A stretch of DNA of 64,000 nucleotides from Haemonchus contortus (GCA_000469685.2 LS997567.1:8139374-8203373), one strand, 5' to 3'; positions 1 to 11,595 are shown, counted from the first letter of the stretch. A program made the numbers and translations. Notes: generated by a model from the sequence alone, not told the origin.

Positions 1-58
1 GACCTGCTCATCATGATTTTTGTGTAAAACTTCATCAAACAATATATTGGATGACGAG

Positions 59-452
59 TCGATAGGTATGCTCTCAAATGCCTACTTCGACGGGTGAGGA
101 TATATGATCGAACTGCAAGTAAATTCCCATTTCTTCTTCAGTGAAGTACAGGTTTTCCACAATGGTAAGAGGTAAACGAGAAAATGGATGATTCAATGCT
201 CCTTTCTTGGTTTTTTGGATTTTTCCGGTTATATTGAATAAACGAATGTAAGTGGTTGAAAATGCAGCTTGCTAGAAATGTGCGCTCCCATTAGTTGGGT
301 TGGGAGAAGGGTACGTACCATTTTCGGAAGAGGATGGTTGCTGTGTGCTGAACCGATTACGTTCTTGGTTATCTTCGAAGAAATTCATTTATCAGAAGCC
401 ATGAGACGCGCACGGTATCGTGCGTAGGCCAACTGCTGGTTCATGGCAAGCA
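59..452 (+). other. Left-edge candidate small exons
   Basis: A frame with MLSNAYFDG ends at a GTGAGG donor (94). A 23-base exon at 140-162, between TTTCTTCTTCAG and GTAAGA, continues in frame with EVQVFHN. A further segment 396-452 between ATCAG and GTAAGA reads SHETRTVSCVGQLLVHGK but does not match in phase. Weak evidence of a gene extending off the left edge. Confidence 0.25.
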
Positions 453-931
453 GTAAGATTTAAAGGGTCCAATGGCGAAAGGAAGTTTTGTGTAGTAATT
501 TCGAGCAATGCAAAAGAAAACTTGCTTGTACGAACAAATACTTTTTGCACCAATTGTACTCTACGTGCCAGATTTTTCGGACATGGGTGTCCTATAGATA
601 CCACAATCAGTAGACACATGGTAAAATTGGATTTGTTACCAGTTTGAACTTGTTACCCTTGTCATGCACTCTTTGAGGCCTTCCTCCCAGTGTAATTTGA
701 TACTTACAGATGTGTTTCTACTAGGTACTTGTACTGGCTTCATCACAACGGTCCATCATCTCGGAATAATTGGATTAGGAAAACATGGGCGTGACCATAA
801 GAATTTTCTCGGACTTTTACTATGAAAGAAATGAGGTCGTGGGCTGTAAGAGTAACACTGTCACAGTAAAACTAGTCTGTTTCCATTAGGTTTCTGATCC
901 TATGTACTTCGGCATGCCCTAAGTAACGGCT

Positions 932-1326
932 GGGTAACGGAACTTCTCCACGATTGCGGCATTCTCCCTTGCGGCGTGCGGCAAATGTCACTGCAATCAC
1001 CGTACTCACCCCGCCCCCCCCCCCCCCGCCAATCGATATGACGCAATATTTTTCGTTGATTGCTTGCTTTTTTATTGGACTTAATCGTTTTTTCTTCTGG
1101 TTCTTTTTCGTTTTCATGTTTATTAGACTTGATTAACTAGAATGACCCTTCCTGTATAAACGACGATCATTACCGCATTGGAATTGAAGGGAGCTGCCAG
1201 CCAATTCAAATAATTAAAGGACTCCCTACCTCACAAATTGCGCGCTCCAATCTTCCATCGCAGTCCTGCGATACGCGGTGGGTGCGGCGTGCGCGACGCC
1301 GTCTTCGGGGAAATGTTCCCGGACCC
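932..1326 (+). mobile_element. MITE family G, copy 1
   Basis: 395 bp starting GGGTAACGGAACTT and ending with the imperfect inverse GGGAAATGTTCCCGGACCC. Exact 9-bp duplication GTAACGGCT at 923-931 and 1327-1335. Contains a 14-base C tract at 1014-1027. Shares nearly its full length with copy 2 at 58.9 kb. Confidence 0.9.
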
Positions 1327-1548
1327 GTAACGGCTGAGTGTAATGGATCTCATATAGGAAATACGTAGATTTCCCGAAAAACCATCACGGTGTTGACTGG
1401 GTCTCTTGCCAATTCCTCAAGCTGAATGACCGGATTCCGAATAACTCCTGTTTCAAGTAAATGTTTTGCTTTTTTAGATTGATCTTCTCACTGAGTTACT
1501 TCGTCTTCTCAGTAACCCGTGCGAACTTCAAATCGTTGGAGCGGTCAA

Positions 1549-2310
1549 TTAAAGGCACAGTTCACGATAATGTCCCCCGGGTTTTTCTCTGAGATGGACC
1601 TGCGACCGCCAAAGGTAGCACAACAGAGGCTGCCAAAATACTACTCAGATAGGGCGTAATCAAGGGCCAAAACCGGCTCAGCTTACACCCAAAGGTGGAC
1701 GAGTTCTCTCGGCGTTGCAGAGGCTTTAGAGGTTGCACCATTCGCATGGAGAACGTCCGTTGCGCGCGTCCGTCTAAAGTAGGTCACCCACTTCGCGCGT
1801 GGCGCACCCCATTTAGGTCTCGAGATGACATTACGGTATCACAAAGTGTCAGTGGAGCGAACGATTTGCATTTGTCTGTGTTATATTTTCTTTGAGCTGA
1901 CTGCCGTGGACCAGCGTATGCCCCACTAACAACTGCGACATCCGTCGAGTACCACAGGCTGACCTGCCGCATGCGACGGCTGCGGCGTGACCTAGTCTTG
2001 ACGGACGCGCGCAACGAAGCGCACCCCCATTCGCATTGGGACGAACACGTTGCACGCAGGTAGCTTAGTGTAGTAAGCTGTTCGTGATGGTGCACTTAAT
2101 CGGTCAGCAATTCAAAATGCACCTTCCATGCAACTTTTGTTACCACATACTCGCCCTACCCCTGCATTTACTACTTTTTTGAAGCCTCACAATCTCTATA
2201 TGCGCACATTTCCGCGTTTATATCGCCTTTTTTGCATTATTATGGAGTATCCCTTCCATTTTTCGTCTAAAACTAGATATCCCGAAGTTACCGTGAGCTG
2301 TGCCTTAATT
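1549..2310 (+). mobile_element. Inverted-repeat element family C, type 1
   Basis: Starts TTAAAGGCACAGTTCACGAT and ends GTGAGCTGTGCCTTAA. Interrupted by family B at 1748-2026. The interior carries the type 1 block with GGTGGACGAGTTCTC, CGTTGCAGAGG and GCAACTTTTGT shared with other copies. Confidence 0.85.
1748..2026 (+). mobile_element. MITE family B, copy 1, inside family C
   Basis: 279 bp with imperfect terminal repeats sharing CGTTGCGCGCGTCCGTC. Flanked by exact 10-bp duplication CCATTCGCAT at 1738-1747 and 2027-2036. It interrupts a family C element. The GG..CC ends and duplication length suggest a Mutator-like origin. Confidence 0.9.
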
Positions 2311-2732
2311 GCTCACGATTAAATCAATCAGGTACCCTATTTTTCCCGTTGAAGCAAACTTCTGCATTTCCCTCGATGACCAATGAACTTTAATTAAAAA
2401 ACAATAATTGTCCAAGACACTTTTTCAAAACTTTCTACTTAGTGTCTGTATGCAGTAAGTTAGTAATTCTGATGCAGTCATTTCTAAAGAGAACGCGTAA
2501 TTTAATAATTCTAAAAAACGGGTTCCTCCGTCTTTAGCGGGAAAGTTTTTCTGGGAATCAATACCTTCGGAGTTTAGTACAGAGTGTCATCGGAATATCT
2601 GTCTTCTTTTTGCCAAGGTAACATGGCTTCCATTATTAGTAGTTTCGGGAAAGGCACTTGTTTAACATCTTTTTAAATCGAACTCCTTCACTATGGTAAC
2701 CATTTATACGGAATATGACTAGAGGAGGTCAT

Positions 2733-3720
2733 CTTGAAGTTTCGTAGTTCCCTGGAGAGGATATTTCCTGGGTAGAGTACAAGGATCCTGCTGGGTTCAG
2801 AGAAATCTTTCGGGAGCTCTAGGTTAAGGACTTATTCTGTGGTCTATTGGAATAGTTTCAGTGGTTTGTCAGTAATCTGATCCAAGAGCTAATTGTACCA
2901 GAATGTGCCTCGATAAGGTGTCTGAAGAAGGGCTACATTCAGCCATTCCCCATCTTTCTGGATATCTACTTATGTCTTGTATACAAGGGAGAGGCCAAGT
3001 ATCTGGGAGACGGGCGTTAGGAACGATTTTGGGTAATCGATTCGCCGCACGCGGCTGTCGCGGACCACTCATTCGCTGTTATTACAGCTCTAGCGTTCTT
3101 CATACAACTCAATCGATATGCGATCATTATTTTATGCATAATTCTACATCAGTACTTTTGTTCTTGTATTTCTCACTTACTGCTGCATCCTGCTACATTC
3201 CTTCGCGCGCGACGCCCCTCTCACCGCGACGCGACCATTTCGTTCCTAACGCACCACAAGGCTACAATTGAAAAGCCTTGATAGGAGGACTAATCATTGG
3301 CCGAAAAAGTTGTACCATAGCGGGATTTTCGCTGCTACGTGTCTGCACCTGTACTCTGATTGTTATAAAGTTAGTATTTCTTGGTCGAGTTGCTCAGAGT
3401 AGCTCAAGTGGCAGTGGGAACGAAGGTTAGGGTGTAGATGGAAAGCGAAAATGGGCTAATTCCAGTCTGTGATGTCGTGAAAAAAGCGGAATCCGTAAAA
3501 CATCCGAGTAAGACAATCCTCGCTTTCTCAGGCAATCTTGCAGAATTACAGGGTAATATGAAAGGTAGCTCCAACTCGTCTGTGACCTCTCGGACTTCTG
3601 GAGAATGAATGCGACGGTGGCAGACTGTAAAAGGCAGTGAACCAAACGATTCAACCCCTGAATCAGTTGCTCTCACAAGCCGCGAGACTCATCCAATCGG
3701 GGGCGGGACGCACTTGGGGG
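2733..3720 (+). pseudogene. Decayed retroelement-like coding relic, split by MITE A
   Basis: From about 2773 one frame gives YKDPAGFREIFREL, a stop, VKDLFCGLLE, a stop, then FQWFVSNLIQELIVPECASI and CLVYKGEAKYL up to the MITE at 3005. After the MITE the sequence resumes at 3265 with LKSLDRRTNHWPKKLYHSGI and then, frameshifted, a frame starting at 3438 (MESENGLIPVCDVVKKAESV) with one stop at 3606. The spacing of the FLDIYLCLVYKGEAK and later segments loosely recalls the RNase H region of Bel/Pao-type retrotransposons. This is a weak resemblance by eye only. Read it as a broken coding relic of uncertain family. Confidence 0.3.
3005..3260 (+). mobile_element. MITE family A, copy 1
   Basis: Starts GGGAGACGGGCGTTAGGAAC and ends with the inverted GTTCCTAACGCACCAC. 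The interior has the conserved TAATCGATTCGCCGCACGCG block, an AT-rich centre and CTTCGCGCGCGACGCC. It splits a coding-like relic. No clear target duplication is visible for this copy. Confidence 0.85.
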
Positions 3721-5575
3721 GTCGCCATGGACGGCGTTTTCTTAATTATGCTGGCTCTATTCACCTTTGTCTTTCATATCGCTTTCTTTTCCACCTGACA
3801 CTCACCTTTCACAGAGTCCATCGTCACTTTTTGCCCACCTCAATGTTGTTCGCCTCTCAGCTTTCAGGTGGACTCAGGAAAACCTAGTGCTCACTACTTT
3901 TCTTATATTACTTGCAACTTCTCTGGTAACGAGTAATGAGGGTGAAGATGTAGTTAGGGGGGGGGGGCACATGACAATGATAGCATATCAAGAAATAAAC
4001 GTTACGTGTCATTCCGTGTTACACCCGGGCCCCCGGGACCTGCAAATTTTCAACTAAGTCCTAGGAGGGAATGAGGGGTGAGCTTCCAGCTTTTCGCGCT
4101 TGGTGATCATCTCGGCCACCTCGGGTGCCTTTGCCCTCCTGAGGCTTGTTTAAAAAACTACACCCCTGGCTAAAACGATGGTCGGCGCTCACCGTCCTGT
4201 TTGTTTGTGATACAGTACCAGTACGAATTTGATTTCCTGATACAGTAACACTGTTGCCCCCCCCCCCCTTCCGACTATAACATTTACGCCGTAATGAGTA
4301 ATCAAAATGACCTCTTCCAAGGCGTTCATATAGCTGAGATGGAGTCGTTTCTTGGAGTTACTTAGTTACCTTCATACTGAGATCGATAGGGCCCTCTATC
4401 GTCTTGTCCAGTGGGTCTAGTACTACTTAGTAATGAGGATTCACGTTTTATGTAGACGGCAGAGGAGTGTTCAAAAATATGGCCTCATATCACTATGGAC
4501 GAGCTGCTACAAGTTTCAGAAATCTGACCCATTCCAAAAGAAACTTGTAAAACTAGTTTGTTTCAGGCTAAGTCGAGGCGCCCATATCTTGTATGTCTTC
4601 CATTTATACTAGGAAAAACTAGGCAACCTCATAAAACCATATGCCCTTAGATGCCCTTGAAATCACATACATGGGCTAATCTAAGGGCTTCACTGAAAGT
4701 CATGCGCTTATTGATCATGAAAAGTGCTAGGTCAGTTGAGGAGACGTTATACACCGAGAAGCCATAGTAGGAAGGAGGCACCGTTACCCTTGTACTACTT
4801 CAGTGTACATCCCGACGTTTTAGATACAACGATTGAGTTTAAACGGTTAATTTTACGTCATATCATCGCCAACCTATTGTAGGCATCAAAATATCGTGGA
4901 CTGCAGTTAGCGTCGACTCCTCCTGGATTTCCTCCAGGATGAGAGATAAGGCTTGTTATTCTAGCCGTAAACGTTGTTTTTATACTAACTTCTTCTCTGC
5001 CAGTAGAGTTTTCGATTGGAACATAATCGATCTACAAAAAATTGCTATCACTTATTTAAGTTGTAGGTAGACAAAAACAAATTACAACCAGCTTCTGTAC
5101 CATCGTCACCGGCTGCTGTCAGTCAGCGATTTGAGTCCATCTTCAGCGACAGTCTTGTTTCTCCGCAAAAGTTGGTCCTCAACGGATAAACTGCGGTAAT
5201 CAAGTGAACAAAATCACATCCTTTAGCAAAAGACTGATGATATCGCATACTTCATCACCTCCTGGCACGCCAACAAAACTCTCCGAAAATACTGAACTGC
5301 TTAAGAAGAAAATATCGAGGTTCGTTTGTGTTTTTCTTCTTCTTGCTATCTAAAATTATTATATACCGATCGATAAATTTCGAAAGTCTCCAATATTAGA
5401 ACCTAGGCCAGGGTATCAGTAAATTTACCAGATGTATTTTATTCCATGTATTCCTTGGACCATATTTTCTATCGCGCGCGATATTCATTTTAAACGGCTG
5501 CGGCGCGACTCGATGTAAGGTTACGGTCGTTGCAGTTTGATCCAACTAGGACACTATGAAAGATTTGCTGCATAT
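3721..5575. other. Stretch without assigned gene
   Basis: An open frame from a good acceptor at 3868 to a stop at 4057 begins WTQENLVLTTFLILLATSLV, signal-peptide-like, but a G tract interrupts it and no partner exon is seen. The rest holds a 12-base C tract at 4257 and otherwise unrecognised sequence. Confidence 0.4.
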
Positions 5576-5585
5576 GTGCGCGTAC

Positions 5586-5876
5586 GGCTAACGTCCGTTG
5601 CGTGCGTCCGTCGAAAGTAGGTCACCCCGCCCCATTCGCGCGCGGCGCACTCCACTGAGGTCTCGAGATGACATAACAGTACCACCAAGTGTGAGTGGAG
5701 CGAATGATTTGCATTTGTCTGTGTTATCCTCTTATTGGCTGACTGCCGTGGACCAAGCGCGAAACGTATGCCCCACTGACAACTGCGACGTCTGTCAAGT
5801 ATCGCGGGCTGACCCGTCGCGTGCGACGGCTGCGGCGTGACCTAGTTACGATGAACGCGCGCAACGAAGCGCACCC
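5586..5876 (+). mobile_element. MITE family B, copy 2
   Basis: 291 bp, closely related to copy 1 throughout. Flanks GTGCGCGTAC (5576-5585) and GTGCGCGCAC (5877-5886) form a 10-bp duplication with one mismatch. Confidence 0.9.
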
Positions 5877-6204
5877 GTGCGCGCACTAGTGGGAATCCGG
5901 GCATAACACCATGGGTGGCGAGGAAGAAATGTTGCAGGATTTATAAGAGGACATTTTTACAAACCTCTTGAAAGGCGATTTCTTATCGTCCTGTCCATGT
6001 AATTTTCTTTCCCAGCGAGTTGCAGAAAACCACCAACACAAAGCAGTAGATTTTCTCCTCGGCCATAACGGAAAATCCGATCGCAGTACCCCTAAGGATG
6101 CAGCTCACGATAATCCTGAGGTATCTGACTCAGGTGAACGAATGCAAGTTATGGTGCGGAATAAGGAATTATAAAGGAAGTCGAAAATCGGCAGGTTCTA
6201 AGAA

Positions 6205-6420
6205 AAACAAGGACTTTAAAATGCAGTAGAAAGATGTTGTCGGAGATTATGCGTGTGCAACTGTCTGGGAGTCTCCTACATAAACGTACTATTCATCGGC
6301 GACCAAACGCTCACTGTGGCCTCAACAAGGCCGTCATAACACGGCCACTTTTGGGTGTGTCCGGCAGCTGAGCTGATTTTGGGACCCTTATTACGCCCTA
6401 TGTAGGCCATCGGCTGCAAA
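6205..6420 (-). mobile_element. Family C, type 3, partial
   Basis: Minus orientation. Shares CTGTCTGGGAGTCTCC and ACACGGCCACTTTTGGGTG with type 3 copies; termini not recognisable. Confidence 0.6.
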
Positions 6421-6579
6421 AGTCTGGAGTTTGTGAAATCAATGATGAGTACAGTGTAGCAGTTCGGTAAGAAAGAAAAGATCATCTCTAAAGACCACGG
6501 TGATTTTTTGACAATTCCATCGAGAAGAATCACCAAGACAATTAGATTGCCGACTCTTGCGATCGTATGCAAGTGTTCG

Positions 6580-6836
6580 GGTGTGGTGCGTTAGGAACGA
6601 AATGGTCGCGTCGCTGTGAGAGGGGCGTCGCGCGCGAAGGAATGTAGCAGGATGCAGCAGTAGGTAAGAAATACAAGAACAAAAGTATTAATAGTAGAAT
6701 TATGCATAAAATAATAATTGCATATCGATTGAGCTGTATGAAGAACGCTAGAGCCGTAATAACGGCGAATGAGTGGTCCGCGACAGCCGCGTGCGGCGAA
6801 TCGATTACCCAGAATCGTTCCTAACGCCCGTCTCCT
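6580..6836 (-). mobile_element. MITE family A, copy 2
   Basis: Minus-orientation copy, 257 bp, flanked by an exact 10-bp duplication CAAGTGTTCG at 6570-6579 and 6837-6846. Terminal inverted repeats share the GCGTTAGGAACGA core. The long duplication points to the Mutator-like superfamily. Confidence 0.9.
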
Positions 6837-7610
6837 CAAGTGTTCGTATATTTTGCAAACCCATATATACTAAAACCTAGGGAAACGGTAAGTATAGCAA
6901 GATTTGCTTTCAGCAGATTTCAAAAAAGCCTGCAAAATTCTTCGATCCTACAATTTCTTCCGACTGCTTTCCAGGGAATGAAGGGAAATTAGCCTTACTA
7001 TAGCTAGGTGAAGGCTTTTAACGGTAGTGAGGCTAATTCTCTGAAGTGCAGTCTTGAAAAAAAGTCAGTACGATTTCGACAAGAGGTAGACAAAGTGAGA
7101 CCAAACAAAAACACTGTCTAGCTGTTAACTGAAAGTACAAGTTCGTGAAAGGGGCTATGGGTGTGTACGTTCAAGGAACTTGTGTTCACTACAAAATTAA
7201 AAGATTTAAAAGCGACTTTACATGAATTGACTTCCTTTTCTTTTGGCCGATCCACTTGAAGAAACCTTTGTATTAGCTGAAAAATACTATATCATCATCT
7301 GCTGCCCTAGATCTCTTTCTCACTATAGTACCCTCTACACATCCTCTACACAATTTGCTAGTTATACCAATTCGAGGGCGTGAAGGTCCCGTCGCGAGCC
7401 ACCGTACTTCGATGTTGCAAGAAACGGCAAGGATCGAGAGGAACCACGTACTCTAGCTTGTCTGTCAGCTCTACCCAGGCTTAGCACCAAGCACCTCCTG
7501 CAGCCGCTACTCTAGGCTTCATCATCCGGATAGTCGCCTTTCTCACGAGTCCACCAGTCCTCGTAATCGTGGCCAGTGCTGTCCTTTTCGTCTGAACAGT
7601 GCAGCTTATC

Positions 7611-7690
7611 ATGACGACTCCAGAATCTCCGGTGTGCGATCACGGAATGGACGACAAACGGGAAACGAGTACGGACGATCAAAAGAACGG
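7611..7690 (+). CDS. Possible first exon of the 13.2 kb gene
   Basis: ATG at 7611 opens MTTPESPVCDHGMDDKRETS and continues to KNG, followed by GTGTGT at 7691 as a possible donor. A possible 3' splice signal (TTTTCGTCTGAACAG) lies just upstream and could serve cis- or SL trans-splicing. The exon ends in phase 2 and the 13223 exon starts in phase 2, so they would join in frame across an intron of about 5.5 kb. That phase match has a one-in-three chance of being accidental. The inverted-repeat element J starts 8 bases after the proposed donor. Treat as tentative. Confidence 0.3.
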
Positions 7691-7697
7691 GTGTGTG

Positions 7698-7940
7698 TCA
7701 AGTCGTGCGTCCGAGGATGCGCGCGGCAAATTGCGCGGCGAAGTTCGTGGCGAATTTGGACGACCCCGGCGCCTATTATTGGGGCCCAAATCTGGAGTAA
7801 GGTACATTAGTAAGGTCAGCTGATCCTACTATTCTACTGTACTTCGAAATTGGACCCAAATAATAGGCGCTAAAGTCGTCAGATTAGGTATGGGTTTCGC
7901 CGCGCAATTTGCCGCGCGCACCCTCGGACGCACGACTTGA
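7698..7940. mobile_element. Inverted-repeat element J
   Basis: The arms begin TCAAGTCGTGCGTCCGAGG and share GCGCGGCAAATTGCGCGGCG. They pair imperfectly over about 100 bases each, with further pairing of TATTATTGGGG-like blocks near the centre. No target duplication seen. It abuts the tentative exon ending at 7690. Confidence 0.8.
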
Positions 7941-8154
7941 CCGTCCCCCCAAAAGAACAACAGGAATGGGACCCTCGTAGAGCAGAAGTGAGTTGGGCGA
8001 CATGTATGCACCCAAACGTTTCTTTTGCCAGTCAACCTATTGTGGAAGGGTATAGGATTGGGTGTATTGTGTGTTTTGGTCTGAGGTTTGATCTCCTGGC
8101 GATGCCAGTGGTAGTGCGTCATCCGACTGAAATTTCGTCCATAAATCGCCAACC

Positions 8155-8530
8155 TTGTGAGGTTTGGAAGGTTCTTCTCTGTGATCCCCTGAAGATAATG
8201 CAAGGGACCATGTCGGATGGAAACCGATCTAGATGGGGCGTAATGAGGGCCCCAAACTCGGCTTAGCAGACGTACCCTACCAAGACGGACGAGATCTCAC
8301 GGGCCGCAATGCAACGCACTTTTGGTAAACTCGTCCCAATACCCCTACCATGCAATTTTTGTCGTCACATTCTCGTCCAACCCCTGATTTTACTACTTTT
8401 TTGAAGTCCGATACTTCTCCGAATACGCCTATCAACATTTCCTCGCTATTTTTTCACCATTCTGAGCTATCACCTCCATTATCCGTCTAAAACTAGGTAC
8501 TAAAAAGTTATCGCGAACTGTGTATTTAAA
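8155..8530 (+). mobile_element. Family C, type 1, left end decayed
   Basis: Shares GGGGCGTAATGAGGGCC, GGCTTAGC and GTCGTCACATTCTCGTCC with other type 1 copies. Ends TATCGCGAACTGTGTATTTAA. Confidence 0.75.
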
Positions 8531-9094
8531 CCAAACAACGCTACCCTACAACCGGCGGAATATAGTTATTAGTTGCTATATTTTGAAAGTGGATCAGCAT
8601 GGAAATCTCAATTTCAAGATCGCCTACGAAGTAGTTTGAGCGCTCGACCGTTACTGTACAGTAAGCAATATTTGGATAAACACATAAATTGTTCACGGAT
8701 AGTAGTGGGTCCCAAAAAACAAACAAACTTTGAAATGAACATCAGCTGAGCGAATGGGTTTCCATTTTTTACCATGTTCTGGAAAAATATTTTTTTTTGC
8801 TTCGAGCTATGTGCTACCCGAAATACTTCGAATATTGCCTTAAGAAGATGATTTTCAAAAATTCAGGTCCTAACTTGGGACTTATCTGGAAGGGAACTCT
8901 CTGATCAGTAGCACACATTTGATAATGGATAACATACGCCCACTTTTGCTTTTTGGAGTTGATCCAAAAAGCTCATACAGAACTTCTATGGCCTTCGACT
9001 TGCGCAATGAACACTTAGGCACATAGCTTACTTATCCCGGTCCCAAAAAACCTTGTAAGGGGTGTGGTAATGTATTTTGAATCCGAACGGTATA

Positions 9095-9242
9095 CCCGAT
9101 CACGTCCAATCGTGCGCTGTACGTTTTCAGCGGCACTAGTTGCGGTATTTACCGTAGAACCAGTGGCACTAGTTTCGATCTTGTCTTCCATTTTTCATCA
9201 TAATCTGGATTACCCAAATTTAAGTGAACGGTGCCTTTAACT
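9095..9242 (+). mobile_element. Family C, type 4, 3' fragment
   Basis: Shares CTTCCATTTTTCATCATAAT with the copy ending at 50649 and ends GTGAACGGTGCCTTTAA. Confidence 0.7.
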
Positions 9243-9721
9243 GAAATTTCAAGTAGTCCTCCAATGTGGAGGCAAGTCAGCGTCATGTCAGTATTGTACC
9301 TTCACTTAGTGTGAGCAACGATGAATCGACTCTGCAATCAGCAGTGGGTGGTAGATTTACTCGACAGTTTCTTATCCCACTCGCGAACACAGGAACATGA
9401 GTAGATAAACTGTATTGAATGCGACAAGGTTGAGCTCGGATGACTGCAGGCCCGAAAACCCGCTTTCTTGCCCCACGGAAGGCCTATAGAGCAGCATTCT
9501 TGAAATGAGCATTATCTCTGCAAGAAATCCGATCTTCAACCTCTTTTCTTTTTTTTTTCATCAACGCAGTTATAACGTCAACGGTTGCTCACGGTAATAC
9601 CAAAACCCCCAAAGTTCACCCCCTTCACCTCGGGACAAGGTATTCTCCACCGTGAAATAGAGGAACTGACATCACTCTAAAGATTTCCGCAGAATGAAAC
9701 TGTTGTTGAAGCTCTACGGAA

Positions 9722-9886
9722 TTCCATCCCTTGGATCGGTCACCGACGATGTCATATGTTCCACTACTGCTTCAAGCTGCATATGATCGAAGAATGAAGC
9801 TTCAATGAAAGGATCAATCTCGTCTCCGGTGAGGTCGAATGCACTTTGCATTCGACTTCCATTCAGCTTTGTAATGACATTTTAGT
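9722..9886 (-). pseudogene. Coding-like segment on minus strand
   Basis: The minus strand reads NVITKLNGSRMQSAFDLTGD and continues through DPFIEASFFDHMQLEAVVEH to a stop near 9722. Codon choice looks nematode-like and acidic residues are frequent. Flanking splice signals are poor. After the stop the same frame stays readable for about 17 more codons, which fits a decayed gene or retroelement better than an intact exon. The family is not recognised. Confidence 0.25.
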
Positions 9887-10003
9887 GCAGATTTAGAATG
9901 GACAAAGTCTTGCATGGGTGAGCCGATGTACAATTAAATCGTCCACCAATTAGTCCACCAAAAAGGATTGTTATCGAAACTTTAAAGCTTTTGCTTTTCT
10001 CAG

Positions 10004-10645
10004 GGAATCATTGAAGAGAATTCAACCGAAATTTTTTCAGTCGTGCCAAGCAATCAGCAAAACTTGCATGCTGTAGTAAATTTCTATTTCAGTCGGATAT
10101 CTCGCGGTGTTGGTAGATCCATGGATGAATCAATGAAGGCAGCGGAGGAAATTAACGGATTATTTAGGGTGTGGTGCGTTAGGAACGAAATGGTCGCGTC
10201 GCGGTGATAGGGGCGTCGCGCGCGAAGGAATGTAGCAGGATGCAGCAGTAGGTAAGAAATGCAAGAACAAAAGTACTAATAGTAGAATTATGCACAAAAT
10301 AATGATCGCATATCGATTGAGCTGTGTGAAGAACGCTAGAGCCGTAATAACGGCGAGTTAGTGGTCCGCGACGGCCGCGTGCGGCAAATCGATTACCCAA
10401 AATCGTTCCTAGCGCGTCTCCCGATTATTTGGGTTCTTCTGGTTGCTATATTGGCACAAAGGTAACAACTGTGCGGGTTTTGCATCTTGGTTCTTGTGTG
10501 GAAAATCTCGCGTTGTCGAGTTCCTCCTTCTTAGCCCCACGATGTTTTGCGCTAATTGTATGTTCATCCAGAAGTTAACAAAGGGAACATTTGTTGGCCC
10601 TGGTCACGATGATTTTATTGTTGCCGTGTTTCGATGCTGGCGATA
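10004..10645 (+). pseudogene. Coding-like frame interrupted by MITE A
   Basis: A strong acceptor (TTTGCTTTTCTCAG, ending 10003) opens GIIEENSTEIFSVVPSNQQN and continues to AAEEINGLF. There a family A MITE (10167-10422) is inserted with duplicated GATTATTT. If the MITE and one target copy are removed, the same frame reads on through GFFWLLYWHK, past a weak GTAACA donor at 10462, to 10645. At that point a Tc1-like element begins. The present sequence would stop 17 codons inside the MITE. This could be an exon killed by the MITE, an exon with a truncated product, or an old retroelement fragment. I do not recognise the sequence. Confidence 0.35.
10167..10422 (-). mobile_element. MITE family A, copy 3
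   Basis: 256 bp, minus orientation, with 9-bp duplication GATTATTTA/GATTATTTG at 10158-10166 and 10423-10431. Inserted into a coding-like frame. Confidence 0.9.
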
Positions 10646-10781
10646 TACAGTAGCGCTCGAAATCTCCATCCAAATGCTTTTTCAGTCGTAACTTTCAGTC
10701 GTAACTTCTTTCCTACTTGATATAATCATGCGAAATTCAAAATGTGCAGCATGTGGCTGTATTGTGAATATTTACCACTAT

Positions 10782-11262
10782 GAAACGCGCAGTTCACGAT
10801 TAAAATGGGTTCTAAGATTTGCTCATGGGATGAATTTAAGGCCCCCTCGTATACCATATCTGGCACTATTATGTTGGAAAACCTCCCAGTTAGGGCGTTA
10901 TGAAGACTCAACGAGTGTCCCGTGTGTGTCCTTGGACGAGTTTCACCGTCACTGTAGAGGCTGCACCATTCACTAGGGAAACTATGTAGGAAGTTCAAAC
11001 AACGTGTCATGACCATTAGCGACAGTGAAAGACAGTCCCGTACAGTTCTGGCTTGATGTAGTCAGCTCTTTGCGCAATTGCAACAACCAAAATCTCGTCC
11101 GAATACCCCTTCTATGTTATTTCCCATCATGGTAATCTCGTACAACCTCTATTTTCCTTACTTTTAAGGAGCCATGTGTTTCTAGAAACGGCGAATTCTC
11201 TCGCTTTCTTCACTGCCGATGAACTTCTCCCAACCTATACTTCCTCTTTTCAAATCAACGGA
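10782..11262 (+). mobile_element. Family C, type 2, inside Tc1-like element I
   Basis: Starts near CGCGCAGTTCACGAT. Interior GAAGTTCAAACAACGTGTCA and CTCGTCCGAATACCCCTT match the copies at 21.9 and 54.7 kb. The right end is truncated. Comparison with the other element I copy shows it interrupts that element. Confidence 0.78.
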
Positions 11263-11464
11263 AAATACGAATGATGTCCCTTCTGGAAGTTCTTTCCTTT
11301 TTGCCATGTCTAAAACGTACGAGCACTAATGCCGAACACAGTAGAGGAGAAAAACGTACAAAAGTTGCGAATAGCTGCAGACGTTACTAACTTTGCTTTT
11401 AGCGAAGTCTACTACCACAACAAGTATTACTCCTAGTTATGCAGACATCGCTGCTTTGCAGTCA

Positions 11465-11595
11465 AATAATGTTGAGTGATGTGAAATATACTTTAGTCAA
11501 GCCTATCAAAATTTTGCCATATTTGCTCCATTGAGAAAAAAGTTAGAGGCGAAATAACGTTTGCCCGTTTAGCCGAAGACTTGGATGCTACTTTA
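11465..11595 (+). repeat. Right-end segment of element I shared with 59.4 kb
   Basis: GTGAAATATACTTTAGTCAA, ATTTGCTCCATTGAGAAAAA and TTTAGCCGAAGACTT align with 59401-59519, confirming both as one repeat family. Confidence 0.75.

Larger units (their letters stand above)
10646..11595 (+). mobile_element. Non-autonomous Tc1-like element I, copy 1
   Basis: Left end TACAGTAGCGCTCGAAATCT, right end AGACTTGGATGCTACTTTA, related as inverted repeats with TA at each edge, as expected for Tc1/mariner. Blocks at 10670-10780 and 11265-11330 match copy 2. Interrupted by a type 2 family C element. No transposase. Confidence 0.78.

Noticed and set aside
7829..8203. 124-codon minus-strand open frame.
   Set aside because: It runs across the right arm of inverted-repeat element J into flanking sequence, with no splice support or recognisable domain.
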